Source: Candidatus Hydrogenedentota bacterium (lineage in GTDB: Bacteria; Hydrogenedentota; Hydrogenedentia; Hydrogenedentales; SLHB01). Taken from it: a stretch of 47,013 bases of DNA. The stretch lies in NCBI GenBank assembly GCA_035416745.1, contig DAOLNV010000017.1, positions 1 through 47,013 of the forward strand, given 5' to 3'. Numbering within the stretch: position 1 is the first letter of the stretch; each line of letters begins with the position of its first letter. A program made the position numbers and the translations under genes. Below the pieces are notes generated by a model that searched no databases, was not told the origin of the DNA, and saw only the letters and a list, made by a program, of their open reading frames with translations. Below, in pieces: positions 1 through 8,528 of the stretch.

Positions 1-55
1 CGCCGAGCGCCAGCTCGGCATTCTTTTGCCGTCTGCCCCGTCGGCGCTCCGGAGG
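1..55. repeat. 55-bp direct repeat, copy 1 (at window edge)
   Basis: This stretch is identical to 182-236. Both copies contain a 7-bp stem (GCCGAGC / GCTCGGC) with a GCCA loop near the left end. The copy begins at the first base of the window, so the true repeat may extend further left. Confidence 0.9.
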
Positions 56-135
56 AGGCATGCCGTCCGTCCTTGGCGCCCCGGAGACCCCATGCCGCCG
101 CCGTTGGTGCTTTGGAGGACGCCTGCCGTTGGCCG
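41..135. repeat. Degenerate ~31-bp tandem units
   Basis: Units beginning at 41, 73 and 104 share the pattern TYGGYGCYYYGGAG...TGCCG with a period of 31-32 bases. The first unit overlaps the end of the 55-bp repeat. The small open frames here show no recognisable protein. I read the region as non-coding repeat sequence. Confidence 0.55.
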
Positions 136-181
136 TTGGCGGGGTTATCTGACCACGGCAAGGAGATGGCGCCCCTGGGAG

Positions 182-236
182 CGCCGAGCGCCAGCTCGGC
201 ATTCTTTTGCCGTCTGCCCCGTCGGCGCTCCGGAGG
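182..236. repeat. 55-bp direct repeat, copy 2
   Basis: Perfect copy of 1-55 lying 181 bases downstream, with the same internal GCCGAGC-GCCA-GCTCGGC hairpin. Bases 237-429 between this copy and the next gene hold nothing I can name. Confidence 0.9.
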
Positions 237-429
237 TCCCAAGGGGGATCGTGGGAGAGTCGTCCGGGACATCGGGTAGCCCAGACGTTTCGCTGACCCG
301 GGCAGGGGCTTACCGCAATACGCCTCTACGGAGGGCTGCCCCGCGCGCAGCGTAATACGTGCCCACGGCGCACCCGGCCCTCCGAACAGCCATTCGGGAC
401 GGCAAAGCGCCAAACCGGCCCAGCGGCGG

Positions 430-1521
430 TTACTTCGCCAGGCGGAAGCCGGTGTCGGCGTCCGTGGCCGATGGCTCGGCATAGTAGCGATACGCGGAGC
501 GGCAGTAGCTGCCGCTGAAATACCAGCTGCCGCCGCGCAACACGCGGGTCGAGCCCGATGCCGGCCCGGCCGGATCGGTCGCGGGGCTGGCCGAATAGTA
601 GCCGGCGTCGTACCAGTCCTTACACCATTCCCAGACGTTCCCGCTCACGTCGTACAGGCCGAACGCGTTCGGGAGGCCTTGGCCCACCGTGTTCGCGTAG
701 TATTCGCCTGACTGCTCGGCACTGTCATTCCACCACGCGTAATCGTTAATCTCGACGTAGTCCGGGTCGTCGCCCCAGTAGAACCGGGTCGCGGCGCCCG
801 CGCGGCATGCGCACTCCCACTCGGCCTCGGTCGGCAACCGGAACGTCCTGCCCGTCAGGCTGTTGAGTTGCGTGATGAACTGCTGGGCGTTGTCCCAGCT
901 CACATACACCGCCGGAGTGTCCGGCTCATCCAGCACGGACCCTTCGCTTGCCCAAGGCTCGGTTCCCATCACCGCAGTCCATTGGGCTTTTGTCAGCTCG
1001 TACTTGCCCATCCAGAAGCCGTGCGTAAGGGTCACCGAATGCTGAGGGTCTTCTTCGGGTGAACTGTCCAGTTCGCCGGGGTACCGTCCCATCATGAAGG
1101 TGTCGGGTTCGATCCACAGCATGGCGAGCGGCACGTTGCCCGGGAGGATGATGGTCTCCTCGTTTCCGCCGCCGCTCTGGTCGAGCATGATGCTGTCGCT
1201 TACTACAGAAGACTCGCCGGCGTCGTTCCGCACCTTGAAATACACCGTCTTGGCGCCGTTGCCCGAAGACAGCGTAAACGACGGCGCTACCGAATACGGG
1301 AGCCATGGCGCCCCGGCAAAGATCGACGACTCCGACGCCATATATTCCGTTGGCGCTTCGGAACAGGTGTTATTGAGCGTCACGGCGGCCGACGGCGCAG
1401 CAGCCGCGCCATCGTTGATGGCGAACGAGGTCACCGCGGGTCTGTTCCCGGGCGGACAACCGACAAGCGCCAGGGCAACGACCGAAAGAATAATCGTGGC
1501 AAGGTTGCGTGCAATTGACAT
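430..1521 (-). CDS. SUMF1/FGE-type domain lipoprotein
   Basis: Predicted 363-aa exported lipoprotein. The start at 1521 has GGGAGG eight bases upstream and gives a signal peptide with lipobox LVGC (Cys22); an upstream in-frame extension lacks such a signal. Residues about 30-115 look like an Ig-like or chitobiase-type beta-sandwich. Residues about 128-363 form a formylglycine-generating-enzyme-type domain: MMGRYPGE near its start, RLPTEAEWECACRAG, GNVWEWCKDWYD and RVLRGGSW near the end. In true FGE the end of the domain carries a copper-binding Cys pair. Here the sequence reads GGSWYFSGSYC, so the first Cys position is Phe and only the second remains. Sulfatase activation is therefore doubtful, and a carbohydrate-binding or other SUMF1-like role is possible. 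No sulfatase gene lies in the window. Confidence 0.85.
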   Translation of the reverse strand: MSIARNLATIILSVVALALVGCPPGNRPAVTSFAINDGAAAAPSAAVTLNNTCSEAPTEYMASESSIFAGAPWLPYSVAPSFTLSSGNGAKTVYFKVRNDAGESSVVSDSIMLDQSGGGNEETIILPGNVPLAMLWIEPDTFMMGRYPGELDSSPEEDPQHSVTLTHGFWMGKYELTKAQWTAVMGTEPWASEGSVLDEPDTPAVYVSWDNAQQFITQLNSLTGRTFRLPTEAEWECACRAGAATRFYWGDDPDYVEINDYAWWNDSAEQSGEYYANTVGQGLPNAFGLYDVSGNVWEWCKDWYDAGYYSASPATDPAGPASGSTRVLRGGSWYFSGSYCRSAYRYYAEPSATDADTGFRLAK

Positions 1522-1890
1522 GGCCTTTCCCTCCCGTGGTTTTCCGCCGGACCAGGGACGACACGATGCAGGCTTGCCTCTGCCTGGTTCAGCGGGAACG
1601 GACACGCGCCGATTCTTCCAAGCGGCCAGAGTTGGTTGTGGCTGCATGTTCAATTGTGCGTATTCTGAGGCGATGTGACCCCGAAATGGGGATGGCGCAC
1701 CAATGAATTCATCCCATCCCGCGGCACATCGTCTTGATGCGGCCCGCCGGGCCACCCTGGGCCGGTTGTTTGCCGTCAGAGCCGGTCTCCGTTTCGCCCG
1801 GCAACTCCCATGTTACGCGGCGGCGAATCCATGATTCAATGGTCTGGTCGCAGGCGTTGTTTCCGGGCCGTTTCGAGACGAAGTCGCGCT
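1522..1890. other. Intergenic region, no gene seen
   Basis: This gap between two minus-strand genes holds one copy of a 65-bp repeat (1778-1842) and no convincing coding sequence. The short frames on both strands have no recognisable domain or start signal. Confidence 0.5.
1778..1842. repeat. Diverged 65-bp direct repeat, copy A
   Basis: It aligns without gaps to 4763-4827 with about nine mismatches (roughly 86% identical). The two copies bracket the GH127-like/hydrolase gene on both sides in the same orientation. Confidence 0.8.
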
Positions 1891-4563
1891 TCACGGTTTC
1901 CTGGCTGAACCCACATCCTCGGATGTTCTTCCCCCGACGCTGGCAATCACGAAGTCCACGAGTTCCTCGCTTTGAAACCACCCGGGCCACATGTCATGGC
2001 CTCGCCCTTTGATGACCATGATTTCCATTTGTCCGCCGTATCGGTTGTATTGTTGGGCCAAGGCGGAGGAATTGGCCTCGAGGGGCACGGTGTCGTCGCT
2101 GTCGCCGTGGATGTGAAAGATGGGAACGCGGGCTTTCGCCAACGGTTCCACGCGGCTGACGGGGTTGTGCGCCTCGAGTTGGCCGGCGAGTTGCTCTTCG
2201 GTCATGCCGTACGCGCCGCACGCTTTGTCGAGGCCGGGGTAGCTTCTGATATCGCAGACCGGATAGATGCCGGCAATGGCGCCTACGCACTCGGGATGCT
2301 CCACGGCCCAGTTGTAGAGCATCAGCCCGCCGCGGCTTCTCGCCAGCAGGCATGGCTTCTTCGAGAACCCACGCTGCTCGACAAGCCGTTCGTATAATGA
2401 CGTATAGAGCGCCCGCCCTTCCGGACTGCCATACGATTCACCCACATCGATACCGGCGACGGCGATGCCCGCATCCGTGAAGCGTTCGAACATCCATTTC
2501 TCTTCCGGACCCGGATAGGGTGCAAGGCTTGGCGCGTACCACACCCACGGATTCGTCTCGGCAGGTTGCTTCGGCGAAATCAGAAATGCGGTGTGGCCCT
2601 GAACCTCAAAGACCTCGCCCGACACCGGCAGGTCCTTTGAGGGCTTCGCGGGTGCAAGCATTTCCAGGGGCACGACGAGCACGTCAAACGCGAATACCTC
2701 GCGCTGCTCGGGCACGATGCGGGACCACGGATGAAGCGAAACCTCCGGCGCGTTTGGGAGCGCGTCGTCCACATGGTAGTCCTGAACGTATGAATTGGGC
2801 AGGGAAACCGTACTGTATCCTTCGGGCGTCTGGCCGCGAAAACGGAGCCGGCCCGTGGCGTCGACCGCAGCCACGATGGTCACCCGGCCCGAGGACGAAG
2901 CAGGCTGCGTAGCGCACAAAATATGGGGGCCCGTGAAGACGGACACGTCGCGCAAGCGGGCGCGCTCTCCGGCCTTCGGCGTCGCGAGCTTTTGAAAGCG
3001 CCGCCCTTCGAGCGTCAGGCCGATGGGCAGAATGCACGAGACTGACGCCGTTTCACCGGCGCGGAACGTGCCGTCGAAGCGGAGATAGCCGTTCTCGGTC
3101 GACGGCATGATTTCCTTGCCGGCGAATCGGACCTGCTCAACGCCCATCGCCCAGTGGGGCACGCGAAACCAAAGCGTGATGTTCTCAGCGGGCGGGCCCT
3201 CGTCCTTCGGCGCGAGCGTCACGTCCATGTTGACGCCGATGGCGCTGGCGCCGGAATCCGTGCGCACGGCCACGCGCCAGTCGCGCCCGCCGGCCTTCAC
3301 AGACGACGCAAAATCGAGCGCGAAGTTCACGTAGATGCCCCGGTCTGAGCCGGCGGCCAGATAGGACTTGGCAATGTGCAGCGCCAACGGGCCGGCGAAG
3401 CAGCAACAGTAATCGGCCTCGAGCATGCTGTCGGCCGCGAAGGGTCCGGCGATCGGGTCGCCGTCGAAGTACAGGTCGCCGTAGCCGCCGTTTTCGCATT
3501 GACTGGCAGGATACTGGTTGTGAAGCAGGCGATCGGCGACCTCGAGATAGCGCGTTTCGCCTGTAAACCGCCACAGGTCAAGACAGAACCGCAACCAGTC
3601 GGCCTCGCTGCACGTTTCGCCCGCCCGGTAGAACACGTCCCATCGTTCGCCGATGCCGCCAATGGGCCAGACATACCCGCCCGCGACCGCCGTGTCCCAT
3701 TTCGCGCGCGCGCGGTCGAGGTATTTCCGGTCGCCGGTGATCTCGTAGAGGTACAGGATTCCCCGCCAGGCCGAGAGGTTGCCGTGGCTGTGGTCGATGG
3801 GGAGAACGTCGAACCTCGAGAAGAACTCGGCCATCCGCTGCGCCTGCGCGAGGTAGCGCCCGTCGTTGGTCTCGCGGTAGAGCATGGCCAATCCTTCGAT
3901 GGCCGGGAAATAATTGCATGTATAGCTGTGACCGTACGTACCGCTGGCGCGATAATCGGAATCCCGTTGGGGATCGCAGAGTTGATCGGCCGTTGCAACA
4001 TAGAAATCTCCCAGCCGTTTGGCCGCGTCCAACGCCGCCGGGTCGTCGTATTCACGCGCGCAAACGACCAGGCCGGCCAGCAGGCGGGCATTGCCCCAGA
4101 GCAGGCAAATCGTGGGCGAATCCTCGGCAAGACCCTCCTTTGTCAGATCCACATCGACGCCGAAGTGCCCGTCCGGCTTCTGGAATTGAGAATTCCGTTC
4201 CCGCGTTATCGCGGCCAGTACCGGCGCCAGCGTTGCAGGCGATTTCTGGCCGGCCGGGCTGGTCAACGCCGTCAATTCGATGAAACGGCCGGAAACATCA
4301 CCGCTGAAGTTTGTGTATCTGCGCTCCACCTCGAACGACAGGTCGGCCAAGAGCCACTCCTCGGTATACGGGGCCATATCCATCCGCGCGACGCCGCGCC
4401 GCAACGCATCACCCAACGTCCCGCCGAGTTCGACGTCCCGAGGGTTCGCCAGGACGGCCTGAGGCCAGGACGCTGGTTCCGCGTTCGCGTTCTGGAAAAC
4501 CGCAAATCCCTGGCTGGTGATGGCAAGTACGAGAACCGCCGAGATCGGATTCATATTGCTCAT
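1891..4563 (-). CDS. Secreted GH127-like / alpha-beta hydrolase fusion
   Basis: Predicted 890-aa two-domain enzyme. The start at 4563 follows AGGAGG by nine bases and opens a signal-peptide-like hydrophobic segment (residues 7-25). Residues about 60-600 resemble DUF1680/GH127 beta-L-arabinofuranosidases, which use a zinc-bound cysteine nucleophile. Candidate ligands are present as ETC (Glu316, Cys318) and a CCC run at 386-388. Residues about 650-875 are an alpha/beta hydrolase with LARSRGGLML (Ser743), HGDSDDTVP (Asp821 or Asp824) and GRGHDMW (His856), a complete candidate triad. The fusion suggests one exported protein that removes an arabinose-type residue and an ester or similar group from the same polymer; that substrate is an inference. 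A long upstream in-frame extension to 4845 overlaps a repeat and is unlikely to be translated. Confidence 0.85.
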   Translation of the reverse strand: MSNMNPISAVLVLAITSQGFAVFQNANAEPASWPQAVLANPRDVELGGTLGDALRRGVARMDMAPYTEEWLLADLSFEVERRYTNFSGDVSGRFIELTALTSPAGQKSPATLAPVLAAITRERNSQFQKPDGHFGVDVDLTKEGLAEDSPTICLLWGNARLLAGLVVCAREYDDPAALDAAKRLGDFYVATADQLCDPQRDSDYRASGTYGHSYTCNYFPAIEGLAMLYRETNDGRYLAQAQRMAEFFSRFDVLPIDHSHGNLSAWRGILYLYEITGDRKYLDRARAKWDTAVAGGYVWPIGGIGERWDVFYRAGETCSEADWLRFCLDLWRFTGETRYLEVADRLLHNQYPASQCENGGYGDLYFDGDPIAGPFAADSMLEADYCCCFAGPLALHIAKSYLAAGSDRGIYVNFALDFASSVKAGGRDWRVAVRTDSGASAIGVNMDVTLAPKDEGPPAENITLWFRVPHWAMGVEQVRFAGKEIMPSTENGYLRFDGTFRAGETASVSCILPIGLTLEGRRFQKLATPKAGERARLRDVSVFTGPHILCATQPASSSGRVTIVAAVDATGRLRFRGQTPEGYSTVSLPNSYVQDYHVDDALPNAPEVSLHPWSRIVPEQREVFAFDVLVVPLEMLAPAKPSKDLPVSGEVFEVQGHTAFLISPKQPAETNPWVWYAPSLAPYPGPEEKWMFERFTDAGIAVAGIDVGESYGSPEGRALYTSLYERLVEQRGFSKKPCLLARSRGGLMLYNWAVEHPECVGAIAGIYPVCDIRSYPGLDKACGAYGMTEEQLAGQLEAHNPVSRVEPLAKARVPIFHIHGDSDDTVPLEANSSALAQQYNRYGGQMEIMVIKGRGHDMWPGWFQSEELVDFVIASVGGRTSEDVGSARKP

Positions 4564-4962
4564 GCTGTATCGCCTCCTGCGATGAAGGTTACGTCGAGCA
4601 CCAAATCGTTCTGCCTGAGCCGGCAGAGGCCCCGGTTCAGCGAAAATTGGACAGCCGGCGCTCCCCGCGTGGCACGAATGCCGCCGTTCGCCTGCGCCTT
4701 TTCCGAAACGCATCCTCTTGAGCAGCCCCGCGGGACTATGGGCTGGCAGGGGACTCTCGGGCAGAGCCGGCCTCCGTTTCGCCCGGTAACCGCCATGGTA
4801 CGCAGCGGCGAATCCCTGATTCAACGGCACGGGCTGCCCTGCCAAGAAAATTCAAAGAAAAAGACCTGGTTCCGCAAAGGTTTTTCTCGCCGTTTCGATG
4901 CCACTATTCCTTGTGAAACGGGGCGGTCCGGCACCATGCCGCCAAAAGGAGGAATTACACGC
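4564..4962. other. Divergent intergenic region
   Basis: This gap separates the minus-strand hydrolase gene from the plus-strand HTH gene. It holds the second 65-bp repeat copy (4763-4827). I saw no strong sigma-70 promoter on either strand and no RNA gene. Confidence 0.5.
4763..4827. repeat. Diverged 65-bp direct repeat, copy B
   Basis: Partner of 1778-1842 in the same orientation. The best conserved parts are the stretch around CTCCGTTTCGCCCGG and the stretch around GCGGCGAATCC. Confidence 0.8.
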
Positions 4963-5361
4963 ATGGAAACCACGAATTGGCACTGGCGAAGGGAGTACCC
5001 GGTGGCTCCCGCGAAGCTTGACGCCGTGAACGAAGCGCGGAGTCTCTGGCATGAAACTCCCGGCGAGATCGAAGATGCCCTCGAGTACGGCCGCGAGAAA
5101 GCCCGGCTGTTGCGATGGGTGCGGCGGCATATGAAATCCAAGTTGTCGGCGCGCGAGCGCCGTTGCGTCGAGCTGTTGTTTTTCCGTGGGCTGACGTACC
5201 GCGAGGTGGCTGAGCGCACGGGGACACACCCCTCGGTGGTGCACCGCGCGGTTCAGCGCGGCCTGGTCAAACTGCGCCGGCAGTTGGCAGACCGCCGCAC
5301 CCGCGCACGGCTCCGGGTTACGCGCTTCGAGAATGCGGCAACGCGGGGGCGCAGGGAATAA
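4963..5361 (+). CDS. Sigma-70 region 4-type HTH protein
   Basis: Predicted 132-aa cytoplasmic protein. The ATG at 4963 sits behind AAAGGAGG; upstream in-frame codons run antisense through the hydrolase gene and are not part of this gene. Residues about 60-108 (LSARERRCVELLFFRGLTYR onward, then EVAERTGTHPSVVHRAVQRG) match the helix-turn-helix of sigma-70 region 4. Residues 30-58 are a charged helix and the tail is Arg-rich. There is no region 2, so it cannot be a complete sigma factor as known. It could be an ArpU/phage-type or sigma-like regulator. It starts divergently from the hydrolase gene, which makes that gene a possible target, but nothing in the sequence proves it. Confidence 0.75.
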   Translation: METTNWHWRREYPVAPAKLDAVNEARSLWHETPGEIEDALEYGREKARLLRWVRRHMKSKLSARERRCVELLFFRGLTYREVAERTGTHPSVVHRAVQRGLVKLRRQLADRRTRARLRVTRFENAATRGRRE

Positions 5362-5384
5362 TGCGTTCGATAAGGAGAACGGGG

Positions 5385-5390
5385 TATACT
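5385..5390 (+). promoter_or_regulatory. Possible -10 element for maeB
   Basis: TATACT lies about 145 bases before the malic enzyme start. The hexamer 17 bases upstream (TGCGTT) is a poor -35, so the call rests mainly on the -10. Confidence 0.3.
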
Positions 5391-5535
5391 AAGCGCTTCC
5401 GATGGTCTGGCATGCGTGACCGGCCTGTGCCTTGCCGGCCGGTAAACCAGAAAAGGCGCGTTCGACACGAATCCCGTGCAAACAGCCACGCCCCATGAGC
5501 ATGCCGGGAGGGACCGTACCGGGAGGAGAAGCTAC

Positions 5536-7809
5536 ATGATTACTCGCGAAGATGCTTTGAACTACCACAGCGTGGGACGGCGCGGCAAAATCGAGGTTAT
5601 TTCCACGAAACCCTGCCAGACCCAACGCGACCTGTCCATGGCCTACACCCCGGGCGTTGCCGAGCCGTGCCGCGAGATCGAGAAAGACCCCAGCCTTGCG
5701 TATGACTACACCGCGCGCGGGAACCTGGTCGCGGTGGTGACCAACGGGTCGGCCGTGCTCGGGCTGGGCAAGATCGGCGCGCTCGCGGGCAAGCCCGTCA
5801 TGGAAGGCAAGGGCGTGTTGTTCAAGCGTTTCGCCGATATCGACGTGTTCGACATCGAATTGGACACAAACGACCCCGAAGAGATTATCCGGGCCGTCAA
5901 GCTCATGGAACCGACGTTCGGGGGCATCAACCTCGAGGATATACGCGCCCCCGAGTGTTTCCTGATCGAAGAACGGCTCAAAGCCGAGATGGATATCCCG
6001 GTATTCCACGACGACCAGCACGGCACCGCGATAATTTCGGGGGCGGGACTGATCAATGCGCTCCAGATCGCCGAGAAGGACATCGAGAAGGTGAAAGTGG
6101 TGTTCAACGGCGCCGGGGCCGCGGGCATTGCTTGCGCCAAGTTCTACATCGCGCTTGGCGTGAAGCCCGAGAACGTGATTCTCTGCGACAGCACCGGCGT
6201 CATCTACAAAGGCCGCACCGACCGCATGAACCCGTACAAAGAGGCGTTCGCCGTCGAGACCGGCGCGCGCACCCTCGAGGATGCGCTTGAAGGCGCCGAC
6301 GTCTTCGCGGGCCTTTCGGTCGCGAACTGCGTTTCGAAGAAGATGGTGCGGGCCATGGCCGACAGGCCCATCATTTTTGCCATGGCCAACCCCGATCCCG
6401 AGATTACGTACGGGGACGCCCTCGAGGCGCGCGACGACGTTATCATGGCGACGGGCCGGAGCGATTACCCCAACCAGGTCAACAACGTGCTCGGCTTCCC
6501 GTTTATTTTCCGCGGCGCGTTGGACGTGCGCGCCCGCGCCATCAACGACGACATGAAGATCGCGGCCGCCTATGCCCTCGCCAACCTCACCAAGGAACCC
6601 GTGCCCTACCAGGTGGAAAAGGTTTACGGCGGCGGGCGGCTGCGCTTCGGTCCCGAATACATAATTCCGAAACCGTTCGACCCGCGCGTGTTGATTTGGG
6701 AGGCGTCGGCGGTGGCTCAAGCAGCCATGGAAACCGGCGTGGCACGTATCGAAATCGACATCGAGGAATACCGCGAAGAGCTCGAGGGCAGGCTGGGAAT
6801 GTCGCGCAAGGTCATGCGGGTGATGATCAACAAAGCCCGCACGCACCCCAAACGGATCGTCTTCCCTGAGGGTGACCAGCTCCCCGTGATCAAGGCATGT
6901 GAAACCATCCTGGACGAACGGATGGCGCAGCCCATACTCCTCGGGCCCAGACAACGCATCGAGGCCATGGCCGAGGAGAGCGGCATCCCCCTCGATAGCG
7001 CCCTCGAGATTATCGACCCACGGACCACTGACCGTCACGACCGGTACGAGCAGGAGTTCTACCGCATGCGCCAGCGTAAGGGCGTCACGGTTTCGCTGGC
7101 CCACGAGTTGATGCTGTTGCGCAACTATTTCGGGGCCATGATGGTCCATCTCGGCGAAGCCGACGGTATCGTGTCCGGCCTCACCACGAATTATGCGGAC
7201 ACGCTGCGGCCGGCGCTCCAGATCATCGGTACGCGGCCGGACGTCCGAAAGGCTGCCGGAATGACGATACTGGCCATGCGCGACCAACTGTATTTCTTCG
7301 CCGACGTGTCGGTGACGATCGATCCCACGGCGGAGGAATTGGCCGACATCGCGATCCTGTGCGCGAATCGCGTGCGCGAGTTCGAACTCGAGCCCCGGCT
7401 CGCCATGGTGTCGTTCAGCAATTTCGGCAGTGTCCAGGCCCCCGAGGCCGAGAAGATGCGCCGTGCCGTCGAACTGGTGCGCGAACGCGCGCCCGGTCTG
7501 AAAGCGGATGGCGAAATGCAGGCCGATACCGCCATCTCGCCGGACATGCTCGAGGAGAACTTCCCGTTCTCGGACCTCAAGGGCGGGGCCAACATTCTCA
7601 TTTTCCCCTGCCTTAATTCGAGCAATGCCGCCTGCAAACTCGCGCAACGGTTCAGCGGGGCCGAGAGCATCGGACCCATCCTTCTCGGCATGAACAAGCC
7701 GGCCCACATCATGGAGTACGGCGGCTACAACGAGGCCGACATCGTCAACATGACAGCGCTGGCCGTCGTCGACGCCCAAGGCGCCGTGTCCGACCTGCTT
7801 CGAAAATAA
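5536..7809 (+). CDS. maeB: NADP-type malic enzyme with PTA-like domain
   Basis: Predicted 757 aa, the usual length of the fused MaeB family. It decarboxylates malate to pyruvate with reduction of NAD(P), a cytoplasmic reaction feeding NADPH and pyruvate supply. The N-terminal catalytic part shows MAYTPGVAEPC (catalytic Tyr region), GLGKIGALAGKPVMEGKG (Lys region), FHDDQHGTA (metal and substrate) and the nucleotide-binding FNGAGAAGIACAK. From about residue 430 a phosphotransacetylase-like domain follows (KRIVFPEGDQLPV). In known family members this second domain is regulatory and not a working transacetylase. The ATG at 5536 follows GGGAGGAGAAG. Coenzyme preference is not certain from sequence alone. 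Confidence 0.95.
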   Translation: MITREDALNYHSVGRRGKIEVISTKPCQTQRDLSMAYTPGVAEPCREIEKDPSLAYDYTARGNLVAVVTNGSAVLGLGKIGALAGKPVMEGKGVLFKRFADIDVFDIELDTNDPEEIIRAVKLMEPTFGGINLEDIRAPECFLIEERLKAEMDIPVFHDDQHGTAIISGAGLINALQIAEKDIEKVKVVFNGAGAAGIACAKFYIALGVKPENVILCDSTGVIYKGRTDRMNPYKEAFAVETGARTLEDALEGADVFAGLSVANCVSKKMVRAMADRPIIFAMANPDPEITYGDALEARDDVIMATGRSDYPNQVNNVLGFPFIFRGALDVRARAINDDMKIAAAYALANLTKEPVPYQVEKVYGGGRLRFGPEYIIPKPFDPRVLIWEASAVAQAAMETGVARIEIDIEEYREELEGRLGMSRKVMRVMINKARTHPKRIVFPEGDQLPVIKACETILDERMAQPILLGPRQRIEAMAEESGIPLDSALEIIDPRTTDRHDRYEQEFYRMRQRKGVTVSLAHELMLLRNYFGAMMVHLGEADGIVSGLTTNYADTLRPALQIIGTRPDVRKAAGMTILAMRDQLYFFADVSVTIDPTAEELADIAILCANRVREFELEPRLAMVSFSNFGSVQAPEAEKMRRAVELVRERAPGLKADGEMQADTAISPDMLEENFPFSDLKGGANILIFPCLNSSNAACKLAQRFSGAESIGPILLGMNKPAHIMEYGGYNEADIVNMTALAVVDAQGAVSDLLRK

Positions 7810-7911
7810 GGCCGGCGCGGAAAAAGGCCGTCCGTTGATCCGGCTCATACCCGAGCGGGTGGGGCTGCTTGTCTTCATCGTCATGCGCGGCATCGCGAGC
7901 AGCCCGGGCGT

Positions 7912-7941
7912 TTGAACTCTCCGCACTTCGTTTGCTATACT
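7912..7941 (+). promoter_or_regulatory. Candidate sigma-70 promoter for ndk
   Basis: TTGAAC at 7912-7917 and TATACT at 7936-7941 are separated by 18 bases, about 100 bases before the ndk start. Apart from this, the gap 7810-8038 holds no gene I can see. Confidence 0.6.
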
Positions 7942-8038
7942 TGTTTGGTTTTGCCGCCGGGAAACGGGGCGGCGGTTTCAGAAGTGTGCCTGGCTCAATC
8001 CGTTAATCCGCCGCATGCATAACAGTTGAGGACGAGTT

Positions 8039-8491
8039 GTGGTAGAGCGGACGTTCGTGATGATAAAGCCCGACGCCGTCGGGCGCCGCCTCATCGGCGA
8101 GGTCATCGGCCGGTACGAGGCAAAAGGCCTGAAACTCGTGGGCCTGAAGATGCAGATCGTCTCAAGAGCGCTGGCGGAGAAACATTACGCCGAGCATCTT
8201 GGCAAACCGTTCTACCCGGGGCTATTGGATTTCATTACGTCGGGTCCCACCATCCAGATGGTGTGGGAAGGCGAAGAGGCCATTGCCATGGCGCGCAAGC
8301 TCAATGGGGCCACGAACTCGCGCGAGGCGGATGCCGGCACGATTCGGGGCGATTTCGGTCTCACGGTGCAGAACAACCTCGTGCACGCATCGGACGCGCC
8401 GGACACGGCCAAACGGGAGATTGCCCTGTATTTCGAGCCGGCGGAATTGTGGGAGTATTCGCAGCCCGGCGAAGCTTGGCTGCGTGAATAA
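8039..8491 (+). CDS. ndk: Nucleoside diphosphate kinase
   Basis: Predicted 150-aa cytoplasmic enzyme that balances NTP and dNTP pools through a phosphohistidine intermediate. The family signature NLVHASDA is intact, with His116 as the phosphorylated residue, and MIKPDAV lies near the N-terminus. Length is typical. The start is GTG at 8039 behind GAGGA; no ATG fits the conserved N-terminus. It begins a plus-strand run with a tiny basic protein gene, a DUF1844 gene and purA, so nucleotide metabolism is the likely theme. Confidence 0.97.
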   Translation: MVERTFVMIKPDAVGRRLIGEVIGRYEAKGLKLVGLKMQIVSRALAEKHYAEHLGKPFYPGLLDFITSGPTIQMVWEGEEAIAMARKLNGATNSREADAGTIRGDFGLTVQNNLVHASDAPDTAKREIALYFEPAELWEYSQPGEAWLRE

Positions 8492-8528
8492 ACAGCGGTT
8501 TGGACCGAGCAGGAAAGGAGGCCATCGC

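Noticed and set aside
41..236. Spaced repeats resembling a small CRISPR
   Set aside because: Units are degenerate and contiguous, with no unique spacers of constant length and no cas genes.
3376..4962. Long plus-strand frame leading into the HTH gene
   Set aside because: It is antisense to the GH127-like domain and has no protein features. The real gene starts at ATG 4963 behind AAAGGAGG.
5389..7926. 845-codon open frame on the minus strand
   Set aside because: It is exactly antisense to the malic enzyme gene, whose family motifs are complete. The long frame follows from GC-rich codon use.
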